A stretch of 64,000 bases of DNA from Streptomyces sp. HUAS 15-9 (lineage in GTDB: Bacteria > Actinomycetota > Actinomycetes > Streptomycetales > Streptomycetaceae): positions 2,418,001 to 2,482,000 of the forward strand of contig NZ_CP106798.1 in NCBI RefSeq assembly GCF_025642155.1, read 5' to 3'. The notes under the pieces are model-generated. The model was given only the letters and a program-made list of their open reading frames with translations, ran no database searches and was not told where the DNA came from. Shown here piece after piece: positions 1 through 10,196 of this stretch. Position numbers and translations under genes: made by a program. Position 1 is the stretch's first letter. Each line of letters begins with the position of its first letter.

Positions 1-419
1 AGAAGGAGATCATCGTCACCGCGGGCGGCAAGAACGTCGCCCCGGCCGTGATCGAGGACCGTATCCGGGCGCACGCGCTGGTCGCGGAGTGCATGGTGGT
101 GGGCGACGGACGGCCGTTCGTGGGCGCGCTGGTCACCATCGACGAGGAGTTCCTGGGCCGCTGGGCCGCCGAGCACGGCAAGCCGGCGGGCTCCACCGCG
201 GCGTCGCTGCGCGAGGACCCGGATCTCATCGCTGCAATCCAGGACGCGGTCGACGACGGCAACGCCGCGGTGTCGAAGGCGGAATCGGTGCGGAAGTTCC
301 GCATTCTGTCCTCCCAGTTCTCGGAGGAGTCGGGCCACCTGACGCCGTCCCTGAAGCTCAAGCGCAATGTGGTGGCGAAGGACTACGCGGACGAGATCGA
401 GGCCATCTACCAGAAGTAG
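1..419 (+). CDS. Long-chain acyl-CoA ligase (FadD15-like), 3' end only
   Basis: This is the C-terminal part of an AMP-forming acyl-CoA synthetase; the N-terminus lies outside the window and the reading frame is open from base 3. The visible part starts with the hinge motif VTAGGKNVAP, which precedes the small C-terminal lid domain of ANL enzymes. Near the end is LTPSLKLKRNVV, whose lysine-containing stretch is typical of FadD/FAA-type ligases. The family activates long fatty acids as acyl-AMP and then acyl-CoA at the cytoplasmic membrane. The next gene is a PimB-type glycosyltransferase two positions on, as fadD15 and pimB are close in Mycobacterium tuberculosis. The family is clear; chain-length preference is not. 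Confidence 0.88.
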   Translation, partial: KEIIVTAGGKNVAPAVIEDRIRAHALVAECMVVGDGRPFVGALVTIDEEFLGRWAAEHGKPAGSTAASLREDPDLIAAIQDAVDDGNAAVSKAESVRKFRILSSQFSEESGHLTPSLKLKRNVVAKDYADEIEAIYQK

Positions 420-438
420 CGGGCCCCCTGACGGTGCG

Positions 439-2196
<1,758 letters not shown>

Positions 2197-3339
2197 TCAC
2201 AGCAGCGCCTCGAGCCGCTCGGCGAGCAGGTCCCAGCGCCACTTCTCCTCGACCCACCGCCGCCCGCGCTCCCCCATCCGGCGGCGCAGTTCGGGGTCCC
2301 CGAGGAGCGTGACGATCCGGTCGGCGGCGTCCTCGGGGAAGCCGCCCCGCACGACCCATCCGGTCTCCCCGCCGAGCACCGCGTCGGGCGCCCCGCCCGA
2401 GTCCCCGGCGACGACCGGCAGTCCGGTGGCCGAGGCCTCCAGGTAGACGATCCCGAGCCCCTCGACGTCCAGCCCGCCGCGCCGGGTCCGGCACGGCATG
2501 GCGAAGACGTCCCCGGCGCCGTAGTGCGCGGGCAGCTGTGACCAGGGCACGGCGCCGGTGAAGCGCACCGAGTCGGCGACCCCGGTCTCCCGGGCGAGCC
2601 GACGCAGATCCTTCTCGTACGGCCCGCCGCCGACGATCAGCAGAACGGCGTCCGGCTCCTTGGCGAGGATCGCCGGCATGGCCCGGATCAGCGTGTCCTG
2701 CCCCTTGCGCGGCACGAGGCGCGAGACGCACACCACGACCGGCCGCTCCGTCAGCCCGAGCCGCGCCCGTACCTCGTCGCCGCCCGAATCCGGGTGGAAG
2801 GTCTTCTCGTCGACGCCCGGGGGCAGCTGGACCATCCGGCAGGCCGCCTCGGGCGTCAGCGCGCCGGCGATCCGCGAGCGCGTGTACTCGCCGAGGTAGG
2901 TGATCGTGTCGGTGGACTCGCCGATCCGGCGCAGCACCTGCCGTGCGGCGGGCAGCTGGGCCCAGCCGGCCTCGTGGCCGTGGGTGGTGGCCACGAGCCG
3001 CTCGGCGCCCGCCCTGCGCAGGGCCGGGGCCATCAGCCCGAGCGGTGCCGCCGCCCCGAACCACACCGAGGTGCACCCGTGCTCGCGCAGCAGCCCGACC
3101 GCCCGCCGGGTCGCCCCTGGCGTCGGCAGCAGCATCGTCGTACGGTCGCGTACGACGGTGAAGGGCTGGTCGGCGTCGAAGGCGGCCGTCGCCTCGACAC
3201 CCTCCCGGCTCCGCTTCCAAGTGGAGGCGTAGACGACCAGCCGGTCGGGGTCCAGGCGCAGCGCCATGTTGTGCAGGAACGCCTGGATGCCGCCCGGCCG
3301 GGGCGGGAAGTCGTTGGTCACGATCAGGGTCTTGTGCAT
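2197..3339 (-). CDS. pimB: GT4 glycosyltransferase, PimB'-like mannosyltransferase
   Basis: The 380-residue protein has the GT-B fold layout of family GT4. The N-terminal acceptor-side motif is VTNDFPPRPGGIQ (about residues 6-18), then a sugar-nucleotide part with VVCVSRLVPRKGQD. The C-terminal E-x7-E motif lies in EGLGIVYLE. The start is set at the ATG before HKTLIVTNDF, because PimB' proteins begin there; the longer frame upstream has no family similarity. PimB' adds the second mannose of phosphatidylinositol mannosides at the inner membrane face. The next gene, divergent, encodes a GT87 polyprenyl-phosphomannose-type transferase, supporting a cell-envelope mannosylation role. Exact acceptor is inferred. 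Confidence 0.8.
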   Translation of the reverse strand: MHKTLIVTNDFPPRPGGIQAFLHNMALRLDPDRLVVYASTWKRSREGVEATAAFDADQPFTVVRDRTTMLLPTPGATRRAVGLLREHGCTSVWFGAAAPLGLMAPALRRAGAERLVATTHGHEAGWAQLPAARQVLRRIGESTDTITYLGEYTRSRIAGALTPEAACRMVQLPPGVDEKTFHPDSGGDEVRARLGLTERPVVVCVSRLVPRKGQDTLIRAMPAILAKEPDAVLLIVGGGPYEKDLRRLARETGVADSVRFTGAVPWSQLPAHYGAGDVFAMPCRTRRGGLDVEGLGIVYLEASATGLPVVAGDSGGAPDAVLGGETGWVVRGGFPEDAADRIVTLLGDPELRRRMGERGRRWVEEKWRWDLLAERLEALL

Positions 3340-3466
3340 CGCCGCCGACCCTACCCAACCGGCGCACGAGGGGCACGGGCGCCCGCGGCCGTGCTTCATG
3401 GCACTCGCACAGGCCGACGGGGAATCATGGGTCCGCACCCACGACAGTCGGACGACAGGGGTTCAG

Positions 3467-4702
3467 GTGAACAGGACGGGCGCGGGGCGGTCCCCGGTGT
3501 GGCTGCTGGGCGCCTGGGGCGTCACCCGGCTGGTGCTGGTGCTCTTCGTGGTGCGGGTGTTCGTCATCCCGGGGGTGGACGTCACGACCGACGTGTCCGT
3601 GATCTACCACGGCTGGTACGAGGTGCTGCGCCACGGCAGCTTCCCGGTGGGCGATGTGACCTGGCAGTACCCGCCCGCGGCGGCGCTGGCGGTCCTCGCT
3701 CCCGGTGCCCTGCCCTTCCTCGCCTACACCACGGCCTTCTTCGTCCTGGCCGGCCTCGCCGACCTGACGGTCCTGGCGCTGCTGCTGTACGCGGGCAGGC
3801 GCCCCGACGCATCGCCGCGCGGTGCCTGGATGTGGGTGGCCGCCGTCCCGCTCCTCGGCCCCACGGTGTACGCGCGCTACGACCTGATGGTGACCGCGGT
3901 GGCGGTCGCCGCGCTGCTCGCCGGGACCCGGCACCCCCGTGTGATGGGCGTCCTGGCGGGCTTCGGGGCGATGGTCAAGGTGTGGCCGGTGCTGCTGCTC
4001 GTGGGGACCGTACGGCGCCGGACGTGGGCCGCGGCGGCGGTGACCGCGGCCGCGCTGGCGGTGCTGTTCTCGATGACCATGCCCGGCGCCTTCACCTTCC
4101 TCACCGCCCAGCGCGGCCGGGGTACCGAGGTGGAGTCGCTGGGCGCACTGGTCTTCCATGTGGCGCGGCACTTCGGCTGGCACGGCCAGGTGCTGCTGAA
4201 CTACGGCTCGGTGGAGTTCCTCGGCCCGTACGTCGGCCTGGTGAGCACGGCCGCCCTGGCACTCACCGGCGCGGCCTTCGGCTGGCTGGTGCTGTGGCGC
4301 CTGCGGGCGACCCGGTTCCCGCCGCAGGCACTCGCGGAGGCGGCCTTCACGGCGGTGCTGATGTTCACGGTGACCAGCCGGGTGATCAGCCCGCAGTACC
4401 TCGTATGGCTGATCGGCCTGGCCGCCGTCTGCCTGTGCTTCCGCCAGAGCCGCATGGGCCTGCCCGCCCTTCTCCTGATGCCGGCGGCCTTCGTCACACT
4501 CCTGGAATTCCCGATCGGCTTCGCCCACGTCGTGGCCAGCGACCGGTACGGCACGACCCTCCTGCTCCTGCGCAACGGCCTGCTCCTCACCACCACCCTC
4601 CTGGCCGCCCACACCCTGTGGCACACCACAGCCTCCGAGCCCCACACCCCCCAGGTACCGAGCCAGCCGACCCACACGAACGGGACTCCGGTCTCTTCCT
4701 GA
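3467..4702 (+). CDS. GT87-family integral membrane glycosyltransferase
   Basis: This is a 411-residue polytopic membrane protein with about ten hydrophobic segments. The first loop carries DVSVIYHGWYEVLRHG and VTWQYPPAAA, the Asp-containing loop and the QYPP motif typical of GT87 (DUF2029) polyprenol-phosphate-mannose-dependent transferases such as PimE. The start is a GTG at 3467 after CAGGGGTTCAG; the frame extends upstream but only through the divergent gene. The C-terminus after the last membrane helix is short and Thr/Pro-rich. It is divergent from the PimB-like gene, with 127 bases between them. A role in mannolipid or glycoprotein synthesis is likely; acceptor unknown. Confidence 0.75.
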   Translation: MNRTGAGRSPVWLLGAWGVTRLVLVLFVVRVFVIPGVDVTTDVSVIYHGWYEVLRHGSFPVGDVTWQYPPAAALAVLAPGALPFLAYTTAFFVLAGLADLTVLALLLYAGRRPDASPRGAWMWVAAVPLLGPTVYARYDLMVTAVAVAALLAGTRHPRVMGVLAGFGAMVKVWPVLLLVGTVRRRTWAAAAVTAAALAVLFSMTMPGAFTFLTAQRGRGTEVESLGALVFHVARHFGWHGQVLLNYGSVEFLGPYVGLVSTAALALTGAAFGWLVLWRLRATRFPPQALAEAAFTAVLMFTVTSRVISPQYLVWLIGLAAVCLCFRQSRMGLPALLLMPAAFVTLLEFPIGFAHVVASDRYGTTLLLLRNGLLLTTTLLAAHTLWHTTASEPHTPQVPSQPTHTNGTPVSS

Positions 4703-4719
4703 GCGGGAGAACAGCTCGC

Positions 4720-5913
4720 TCAGCCCAGCTGAGCTCGCACGTAGTCCTGCCACTGCGTGGTGAACTGCTCGGGCGTCGTGCCGAGCACCTTCCTCAGGGC
4801 GGCCTCGACCGCGCCCGCGCGCTTTCCGTGGGTGCCGACGGTTCGGTAGAACTCGGCCAGGCGGAGCTCGCCCCAGTGGTCGGCGATCATCCGGCAGGCC
4901 AGCCAGCCAGTCTCGTAGGCCTGGGCGAGTCTGGTGGGGTCGCTGTCGAAGCCGAAGTCTTTGTCGGTGGGCAGATCGGGCGGTACCCGGTTCTCCTGGA
5001 CGGCGCGGGCCAGCTCGGGTGCGGCCTCGGCGGGTGTGCGGCCCGTGCCGAGGTAGCCGATCCAGTCGGCGTAGCCCTCGGACAGCCACAGCGGGGTGGC
5101 CGGGGTGGTGTCCGCACGGGTCGCCACATGGGTCGTCTCATGGGTGAGCACGACCTGTTTGCCGACGTCGCCGAGAAGGGCGTACGCCTCCGGGTTGATC
5201 ACGACCCGGTCCGCGGGCGCCCTGCCGGAGCCGCCCGCCTCGCCCGTGGTGACCGCGGCGATCCCGCGGTAGGAGGAGGCTGGTGAGCCGAGGACGCCCG
5301 CCATGCCCTCCAGGGACTTCGGTACGAGGACCACGACCCGCCGTGTCCAGTGCGTGCCCCACGCCTGGGAGACGGCGGGCACCGCGCGGTCGGCGAGCCG
5401 TGCATAGGTGTGCAGTGCGGTGGCCGACTGCCCGACCCCGAGGATCAGGCTGTGGCCGCCCTTGACGGCCGTCACCGCGCCCTGGTCCCACAGCTGCTGG
5501 GCCGCCTTCTTGGCGGGCCTGTCGGCGGCGACGTACCACTGCCCGTCGGCCCTGTGGCGGAGCGTGAGCGTGCGGCCGGTGGTCACCGGGGCCGTGTCGA
5601 TGCCGCGCAGCCGGTAGCGGAGCTCGGCGGCGGCGGTGGCCGTGGAGCCGGTGCGGTGCAGGCCGGTCAGCCGGTAGGTCCAGGAGTCCAGCGGGACCGT
5701 GTGGAGGTTCTCGTACTGCGTGCGTGAGCCCGTCCTGTCGTATGCCGCCTCGTCGTGCCCGAGGAGCGCCGCCGCCCGCCGGTCGAGCATCTGCTGCACC
5801 TCGGTGCGCGCGGAGTCGGCGCCCGTCCGTCCGCCGCCGCACCCGGTCAGGGGAACGAGCAGCAGACAGAGTCCCACCACTCCCGAGCGCCACGCCCGTC
5901 TGCGACCAGCCAT
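4720..5913 (-). CDS. Lipoprotein with HExxH peptidase-MA-like domain
   Basis: The 397-residue product begins with a basic stretch, a hydrophobic core and the lipobox LTGC around residue 25, so it should be a membrane-anchored lipoprotein outside the cell. The N-terminal half is predicted to be an NTF2-like or beta-rich region. The C-terminal half carries HETTHVAT followed about 20 residues later by LSEGYADW, the gluzincin pattern (HExxH plus downstream Glu) of the peptidase-MA-like family. The final segment is helical. Stop codons of this gene and the GT87 gene face each other across 17 bases. Thirty bases separate its start from the end of the NlpC/P60 gene upstream, so co-transcription is possible. 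Substrate unknown. Confidence 0.75.
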   Translation of the reverse strand: MAGRRRAWRSGVVGLCLLLVPLTGCGGGRTGADSARTEVQQMLDRRAAALLGHDEAAYDRTGSRTQYENLHTVPLDSWTYRLTGLHRTGSTATAAAELRYRLRGIDTAPVTTGRTLTLRHRADGQWYVAADRPAKKAAQQLWDQGAVTAVKGGHSLILGVGQSATALHTYARLADRAVPAVSQAWGTHWTRRVVVLVPKSLEGMAGVLGSPASSYRGIAAVTTGEAGGSGRAPADRVVINPEAYALLGDVGKQVVLTHETTHVATRADTTPATPLWLSEGYADWIGYLGTGRTPAEAAPELARAVQENRVPPDLPTDKDFGFDSDPTRLAQAYETGWLACRMIADHWGELRLAEFYRTVGTHGKRAGAVEAALRKVLGTTPEQFTTQWQDYVRAQLG

Positions 5914-5942
5914 TTCCCGATCGTACGGCCCGACGCGCCGGG

Positions 5943-6953
5943 TCAGACCCGGGTGACCGAGGAGATGGGCATCATCCCGACCGGGTCGTAGCGCACCGGC
6001 GCGCCGGGGTGGGGCGCGTGGATCACCTGGCCGTTGCCCGCGTACATCGCCACATGGCCGGCGTCGGAGCGGTAGACGACCAGGTCACCGGGGCGCACCT
6101 GGGAGAGCGGGATCCGCCGACCCGCGTAGCGCTGCTCCTGCGAGGTGCGCGGCAGCTGGACCCCGGCGTGCGCGTACGACCACTGCATCAGGCCCGAACA
6201 GTCGAAGCCGGAGGGTCCGTTGGCGCCCCAGACGTAGGGGCGGCCGAGGGCGGAGCGGGCGGCGGCGAGGGCGGCGGCGGCGCGGCCGGCCGGGGCGGCG
6301 GAGCCGGAGAGCTCCGGCATGTACTGGCGGGCGCCGCGGGTGGCCCGTTCGTAGGCGGCGCGCTCCGCGTCCGGCAGGGAGTTGAGCAGCTTGCGGGCCT
6401 CGGCGAGCTTCTTCTCGACGGTCCGCTTGTGCGAGGCGACGGCCTTACGGCTCCGCTCCAGTTCGGTGAGCTTCCCGACCGTCTCGGAGCGCTCTTGGGC
6501 GAGTTCGCGCAGGGCCGACTGAAGCTCCTTGAGCCGGCCGGCCTGGTGGGCGCCGATCCGGTCGAGCGTGGCCGCCTTGTCGAGGTAGTCCTCCGGGTCG
6601 TCGGAGAAGAGCAGGGCCACGGTGGGATCGATGCCACCCGAGCGGTACTGGGCGCCGGCCAGCGAACCGAGCTCGTCCCGCATGGTGTTGATGCGCTCCT
6701 GCTGACGGGCGATGTGGTCCTGTGCGTCGCTGACCTGCCTGCGCAGCACGCCCGCGCGTTCGCCGGCCCTGTCGAAGGCCTCGGTCGCGTTCTCCGCCTC
6801 CTGGTAGAGGCGGTCCACCTCGGCGCGGGGGTCGCCGTGCGGCGCGGCTGCCGCCGGTACGGCGCCGAGGGCCGCGGCGGCGGCGGACAGGACGCACAGG
6901 ACGACGGCGCCCCGGTTGAACCCGGACGGTACAAGGCGGCGATGGGACCCCAC
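5943..6953 (-). CDS. Secreted NlpC/P60 peptidoglycan endopeptidase
   Basis: The 336-residue exported protein starts at GTG 6953 (VGSHRRLVPSG), preceded by GGAAGGAG ten bases upstream; an in-frame ATG at 7037 lacks this support. It has a signal peptide ending near AAAAPHG and a long coiled coil (about residues 35-190, rich in E/R/A). The C-terminal NlpC/P60 domain (about 225-336) has catalytic Cys in FDCSGLMQ and His in AGHVAMYAG, followed by VIHAP. The family cuts D-Glu-mDAP bonds in the cell wall; the coiled coil resembles RipA-type regulatory regions. The next gene upstream is a closely similar paralogue in the same direction. Confidence 0.92.
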   Translation of the reverse strand: MGSHRRLVPSGFNRGAVVLCVLSAAAAALGAVPAAAAPHGDPRAEVDRLYQEAENATEAFDRAGERAGVLRRQVSDAQDHIARQQERINTMRDELGSLAGAQYRSGGIDPTVALLFSDDPEDYLDKAATLDRIGAHQAGRLKELQSALRELAQERSETVGKLTELERSRKAVASHKRTVEKKLAEARKLLNSLPDAERAAYERATRGARQYMPELSGSAAPAGRAAAALAAARSALGRPYVWGANGPSGFDCSGLMQWSYAHAGVQLPRTSQEQRYAGRRIPLSQVRPGDLVVYRSDAGHVAMYAGNGQVIHAPHPGAPVRYDPVGMMPISSVTRV

Positions 6954-7150
6954 GGGAAGCCGCGCTCCTTCCGCTGGCGGACGGCTGACTGTTCGGAAAC
7001 TCGCCAGACAGTAGCCGCGCGGACACGCAGCGTCCAAAGTCCTCCAGCCGGTCGCGCAACGCGACGACCCGCCGCCGACGCAGGTCAGCAGCGGGTCGTG
7101 GAGTCAGCTCGCGTTGTCGCGAATCCCCCGTTCGGGCGGCAGCCGCGGGG

Positions 7151-8182
7151 TCAGACGCGGACGCCGAACTGGAACGGCATGTTGCCGATCGCCTCGTAGC
7201 GCACGACGGCACCGGTGTGCGGGGCGTGCAGCACCTGGCCGTTACCGGCGTAGAGGCCGACGTGGTGCAGGTCCCCGTAGAAGAACACCAGGTCGCCGAC
7301 CTGGAGCTGGCTCATGGAGAGGCGGGTGCCGATGCCCGCCTGGGCCTGGGAGGTGCGCGGGATGGAGACGCCGGCCTGGGCGTAGGCGTAGGAGGTCAGG
7401 CCCGAGCAGTCGAAGGAGGAGGGGCCGGTGGCGCCGTAGACGTACGGCTTGCCGATCTGGGCCTGCGCGGCGGAGAAGGCCGCGGCGGCCCGGCCGGAGG
7501 CGGAGGTGTCGTTGCCGAGGTCCACGCGCTCGGTGGAGGAGCGGCTGGCGCGGCTCTGCTCGGCGGCGAGCGCCGCCTTCTCCTTGGCCGTCAGCGTGTT
7601 GAGGAGCCTCTGCGCCTCGGCGAGCTTGCCCTGGACTTCCTTCTTCTTCTTGCCCAGCTCGGTGCGGGTGGAGGCGAGGTCCTTGAGCTTGTCGGTGGCC
7701 TCTGCCCGCTCCTGGGCGAGTTCGCGCTGTTTGTCCTGAATCTTCTTCAGGGCCTCGACCTGCTGGCTGCTCAACTGGTCGAGCGTGGACGCCTTGTCGA
7801 GGTAGTCGTCCGGGTTCGAGGAGAGGAAGAGCTGGATGGACGGGTCTATGCCGCCCGAGCGGTACTGGGCGCTGGCCATCGAGCCCAGGCCGTCGCGCAG
7901 CTTGTTGAGGTCCCCCTGACCGCGGGCGACGTTGTCCTGGATCGTGGAGATCTCCTTCTGGAGCTTCTCCTGCTTCTCCTTGGCCCCGTTGTACTTCTCG
8001 GTGGCCTGCTCCGCCTGCTCGTAGAGCTTGTCGACCTTCGCCTTGACCTCGTCCTTGCTGAGCTTCTCGCTCGGTGCCGCGTTGGCGGCGTTCGCGCTCA
8101 GGGCGACGGCAGCGGCGGCTGCGGTGGTCAGCACGGTCACGCGCGTGCGGCTCGGCTGCTTGGGTCGACGGTGGGACGCCAC
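7151..8182 (-). CDS. Secreted NlpC/P60 peptidoglycan endopeptidase (paralogue)
   Basis: This 343-residue protein has the same architecture as its downstream neighbour: VASHRRPKQ start, signal peptide with an ANAANAA cleavage region, a Lys/Glu-rich coiled coil, and a C-terminal NlpC/P60 domain. The catalytic Cys lies in FDCSGLTSY and His in LHHVGLYAG, followed by LHAP. The start is GTG 8182, with AAGGAG a short distance upstream; the frame continues upstream to 8248 but without a ribosome site. The two hydrolases share landmarks such as QYRSGGIDP and DDYLDKA and end alike, so they are a tandem duplication. The role is probably daughter-cell or spore-wall separation, inferred from the family. 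Confidence 0.93.
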   Translation of the reverse strand: MASHRRPKQPSRTRVTVLTTAAAAAVALSANAANAAPSEKLSKDEVKAKVDKLYEQAEQATEKYNGAKEKQEKLQKEISTIQDNVARGQGDLNKLRDGLGSMASAQYRSGGIDPSIQLFLSSNPDDYLDKASTLDQLSSQQVEALKKIQDKQRELAQERAEATDKLKDLASTRTELGKKKKEVQGKLAEAQRLLNTLTAKEKAALAAEQSRASRSSTERVDLGNDTSASGRAAAAFSAAQAQIGKPYVYGATGPSSFDCSGLTSYAYAQAGVSIPRTSQAQAGIGTRLSMSQLQVGDLVFFYGDLHHVGLYAGNGQVLHAPHTGAVVRYEAIGNMPFQFGVRV

Positions 8183-8393
8183 GGAGACGGGCTCCTTCTT
8201 TTGAGTGATCACCCGTGTGGAGGTTCGAGCCCAGACCCTAGTGACCATGCTGTGATCAGTTCAAATCCTCACACCAAAAAATCCTGCCTCGCAAGGCATT
8301 CTTTGCACACAACTCACATGGCGTGATCCTCGGTTGACGCTACGTTGAGCGACAGACCGGTCAATTCGGGCATTGCATATGCGCGTTGAATGT
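8183..8393. promoter_or_regulatory. Intergenic region upstream of the second NlpC/P60 gene
   Basis: About 210 bases separate the NlpC/P60 start from the end of the NYN-domain gene. It is clearly less GC-rich than its surroundings, so it probably holds the hydrolase promoter and a leader. I looked for a c-di-AMP (ydaO-type) riboswitch, known upstream of Streptomyces wall hydrolases, but could not align one by eye. Confidence 0.4.
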
Positions 8394-9737
8394 TCAGGAC
8401 AGTCGCTTCAGAAGCACCGCAGACGCGACGGGTCGGGCACCCGCCCTGGCGACCCCGTCGGCGACCTCGCGGTCGGTCGAGGCGACGATGACCGGACGGC
8501 CCGGCGGCTCCGCGCGCACCAGCTGGCGGATGAGCTCGTCGGCCGTGACACCCGGCTTGGAGAACAGCACCCGCACGCCGCGCGGTGGGGCGAGCAGAAC
8601 GGGCGCGGCCAGCTCGGCACCGTCGAAGACGCAGGTCACCTCGGCGCCGGTCTGCGCGGCGAGCTGCGAGAGCTGGCCGAGCAGCCGCAGGCGCTGCTTC
8701 TCCAGCGGCATCTGCGGATAGCCGGTCTTGGTGACGTTGTAGCCGTCGACCACCAAGTGCGCCTGCGGCAGGGCGAGAAGCTGGTCGAGAATGGCCGGAT
8801 CGCTGTCCGACAAGGCCCGCGCGGCGATGTCCTTCGGGGTCATTCGTCCCGGTTCGACCGCGTCCACGGTCTCGGCCGGACGGACGGAGACGGGCGGCAA
8901 CGCCAGTTCCCGGCGCAGCCCCTGGGCCGCCTCCAGCACGGTGTCGAGCAGCAGCCGTACCCGCATGTCCTCGACGCTGCGCCCCTCCCGGGCGGCCCTC
9001 CGGGTCGCCTCCAGGGCGGCCTCGGCCTCCCCCAGGCGCGCCTTGAGCCGCCGGGTCTCGCTCTCGGCGGTGGACACCTGGGCGTTCCCCTCGGCCCGTA
9101 CGGCCTCGATCTCGCCCTGCACCTTGCGCAGGGCCGCCTCGCCGCGCTTGACGTCGCTCAGGGCCGCCCGGAGCTTGCGGTGAAGCGATTCCGCTTCCTT
9201 CTTCGCCGTCTCCAGTTCGGTACGAAGCCGCTCGGTCTCGGCCCGGGTCTGCTCCCGGGCGTGGTCGAGTTCCTCGCGCAGCCGCTCCAGCTCGGCCCGG
9301 CTCTCCTCGTCCGCGCGCTCGGCATCCGCCCGCTGGGCCTCCTCGCCGGCCGCGGTGACCAGCTTCACCCAGCCCGTGGGGCGCAGTACATAGGCCGCGG
9401 CCGCCACGTCGAGCGGGTCCGCGGCCGGGGGCGGCGAGCCGGAGTCGAGGGCGCCGGCGAGTTCCGGCTGGGCCTCTCTGAGCTTCTCGCCGATGCGCTG
9501 CCGGAACAGGGCATCGGTCTCCAGGGCCGCCGCCATGGCGTTCCCGGCGAACTTCGCCCGGCGGTTCGGGGCGAACCGGGCGTACTGCCGCAACTGGGCG
9601 GGCAGTTCGCCGACGGTCAGCCCGCCGAAACCGTCCGAGACGATCTGTACGACACGGCGTCGCACACCGTCGGGCAGCGGACGGTCAAGCACCTCAGCGG
9701 TGCCGTCGCCCGGCCCCCCGCCTGCGGTCTCCACCAT
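8394..9737 (-). CDS. NYN (YacP-like) domain protein with central coiled coil
   Basis: The 447-residue protein has an N-terminal helical domain (about 1-155) and a long Glu/Arg-rich coiled coil (about 180-290). The C-terminal NYN/PIN-like domain (about 325-447) begins HLVVDGYNV with Asp331, and continues with CVFDGAEL and ASTDREVADG. These acidic positions match the YacP/Rae1 family of ribosome- or RNA-associated endonucleases, so RNA binding or cleavage is plausible; annotations often read RNA-binding protein. The gene lies in the same direction as the zinc-ribbon gene upstream, separated by a tandem repeat at 9739-9792. RNA substrate unknown. Confidence 0.8.
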   Translation of the reverse strand: MVETAGGGPGDGTAEVLDRPLPDGVRRRVVQIVSDGFGGLTVGELPAQLRQYARFAPNRRAKFAGNAMAAALETDALFRQRIGEKLREAQPELAGALDSGSPPPAADPLDVAAAAYVLRPTGWVKLVTAAGEEAQRADAERADEESRAELERLREELDHAREQTRAETERLRTELETAKKEAESLHRKLRAALSDVKRGEAALRKVQGEIEAVRAEGNAQVSTAESETRRLKARLGEAEAALEATRRAAREGRSVEDMRVRLLLDTVLEAAQGLRRELALPPVSVRPAETVDAVEPGRMTPKDIAARALSDSDPAILDQLLALPQAHLVVDGYNVTKTGYPQMPLEKQRLRLLGQLSQLAAQTGAEVTCVFDGAELAAPVLLAPPRGVRVLFSKPGVTADELIRQLVRAEPPGRPVIVASTDREVADGVARAGARPVASAVLLKRLS

Positions 9738-9738
9738 C

Positions 9739-9792
9739 CGTCACACCCCAATATCCGTACGGGGCCGTCACACCCCGATATCCCTGCGGGGC
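9739..9792. repeat. Two tandem copies of a 27-bp repeat
   Basis: Copies at 9739-9765 and 9766-9792 begin CGTCACACCCC and end CGGGGC, with three mismatches. They lie directly upstream of the NYN gene start, in what should be its leader or promoter. Confidence 0.85.
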
Positions 9793-9801
9793 CGCTCCCG
9801 G

Positions 9802-10041
9802 TCAGGAGTCGGCGCCCGGCCTGTCCACCAGTTCCACCTGGTCCACCGCGTTGCACCAGCGGCAGCGGACCGACTCGATGGTCTCACTGACCACCTCGCG
9901 CTCCTCGACCTTCGGCTCTCCGGCCAGGTCGAGGTGGACGTACTCGACGACCTTCGAGGCTCGTGTCACGTCGAAGCGCGTGAGGTTGCCGCAGAGGGAG
10001 CAGCGCCACCGCGTCGTGGCGGTAGGCAGGGGAACCGGCAT
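9802..10041 (-). CDS. Small zinc-ribbon protein
   Basis: A 79-residue protein with two CxxC knuckles, Cys14/Cys17 (CSLCGN) and Cys60/Cys63 (CRWCN), separated by a 42-residue charged segment, which is the layout of a zinc ribbon. The start ATG is preceded by GGAAGAG-like sequence on the minus strand (complement of 10045-10058). It lies upstream of the NYN-domain gene in the same direction with 64 bases between. The function is unknown; a nucleic-acid or protein-binding adaptor is the usual guess for such proteins. Confidence 0.75.
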   Translation of the reverse strand: MPVPLPTATTRWRCSLCGNLTRFDVTRASKVVEYVHLDLAGEPKVEEREVVSETIESVRCRWCNAVDQVELVDRPGADS

Positions 10042-10196
10042 CGTGGCTGTTCTCTTCCTTCTAGTGTCCGTGACGCGCCATCTGCCCGACGCGTGTGGCT
10101 CGTAACCCTAAGGCCTGGTGGTGACCCGCCGCTGGTGCGTCCACGGCGGCGAGGCGGTCTGCGCCGGTGCGTCCCCTTACGTCATGCTCTGTGCCC

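Noticed and set aside
8183-8393. c-di-AMP riboswitch before the NlpC/P60 gene
   Set aside because: The location would fit, but I could not find the conserved core by eye. A covariance-model search would settle it.
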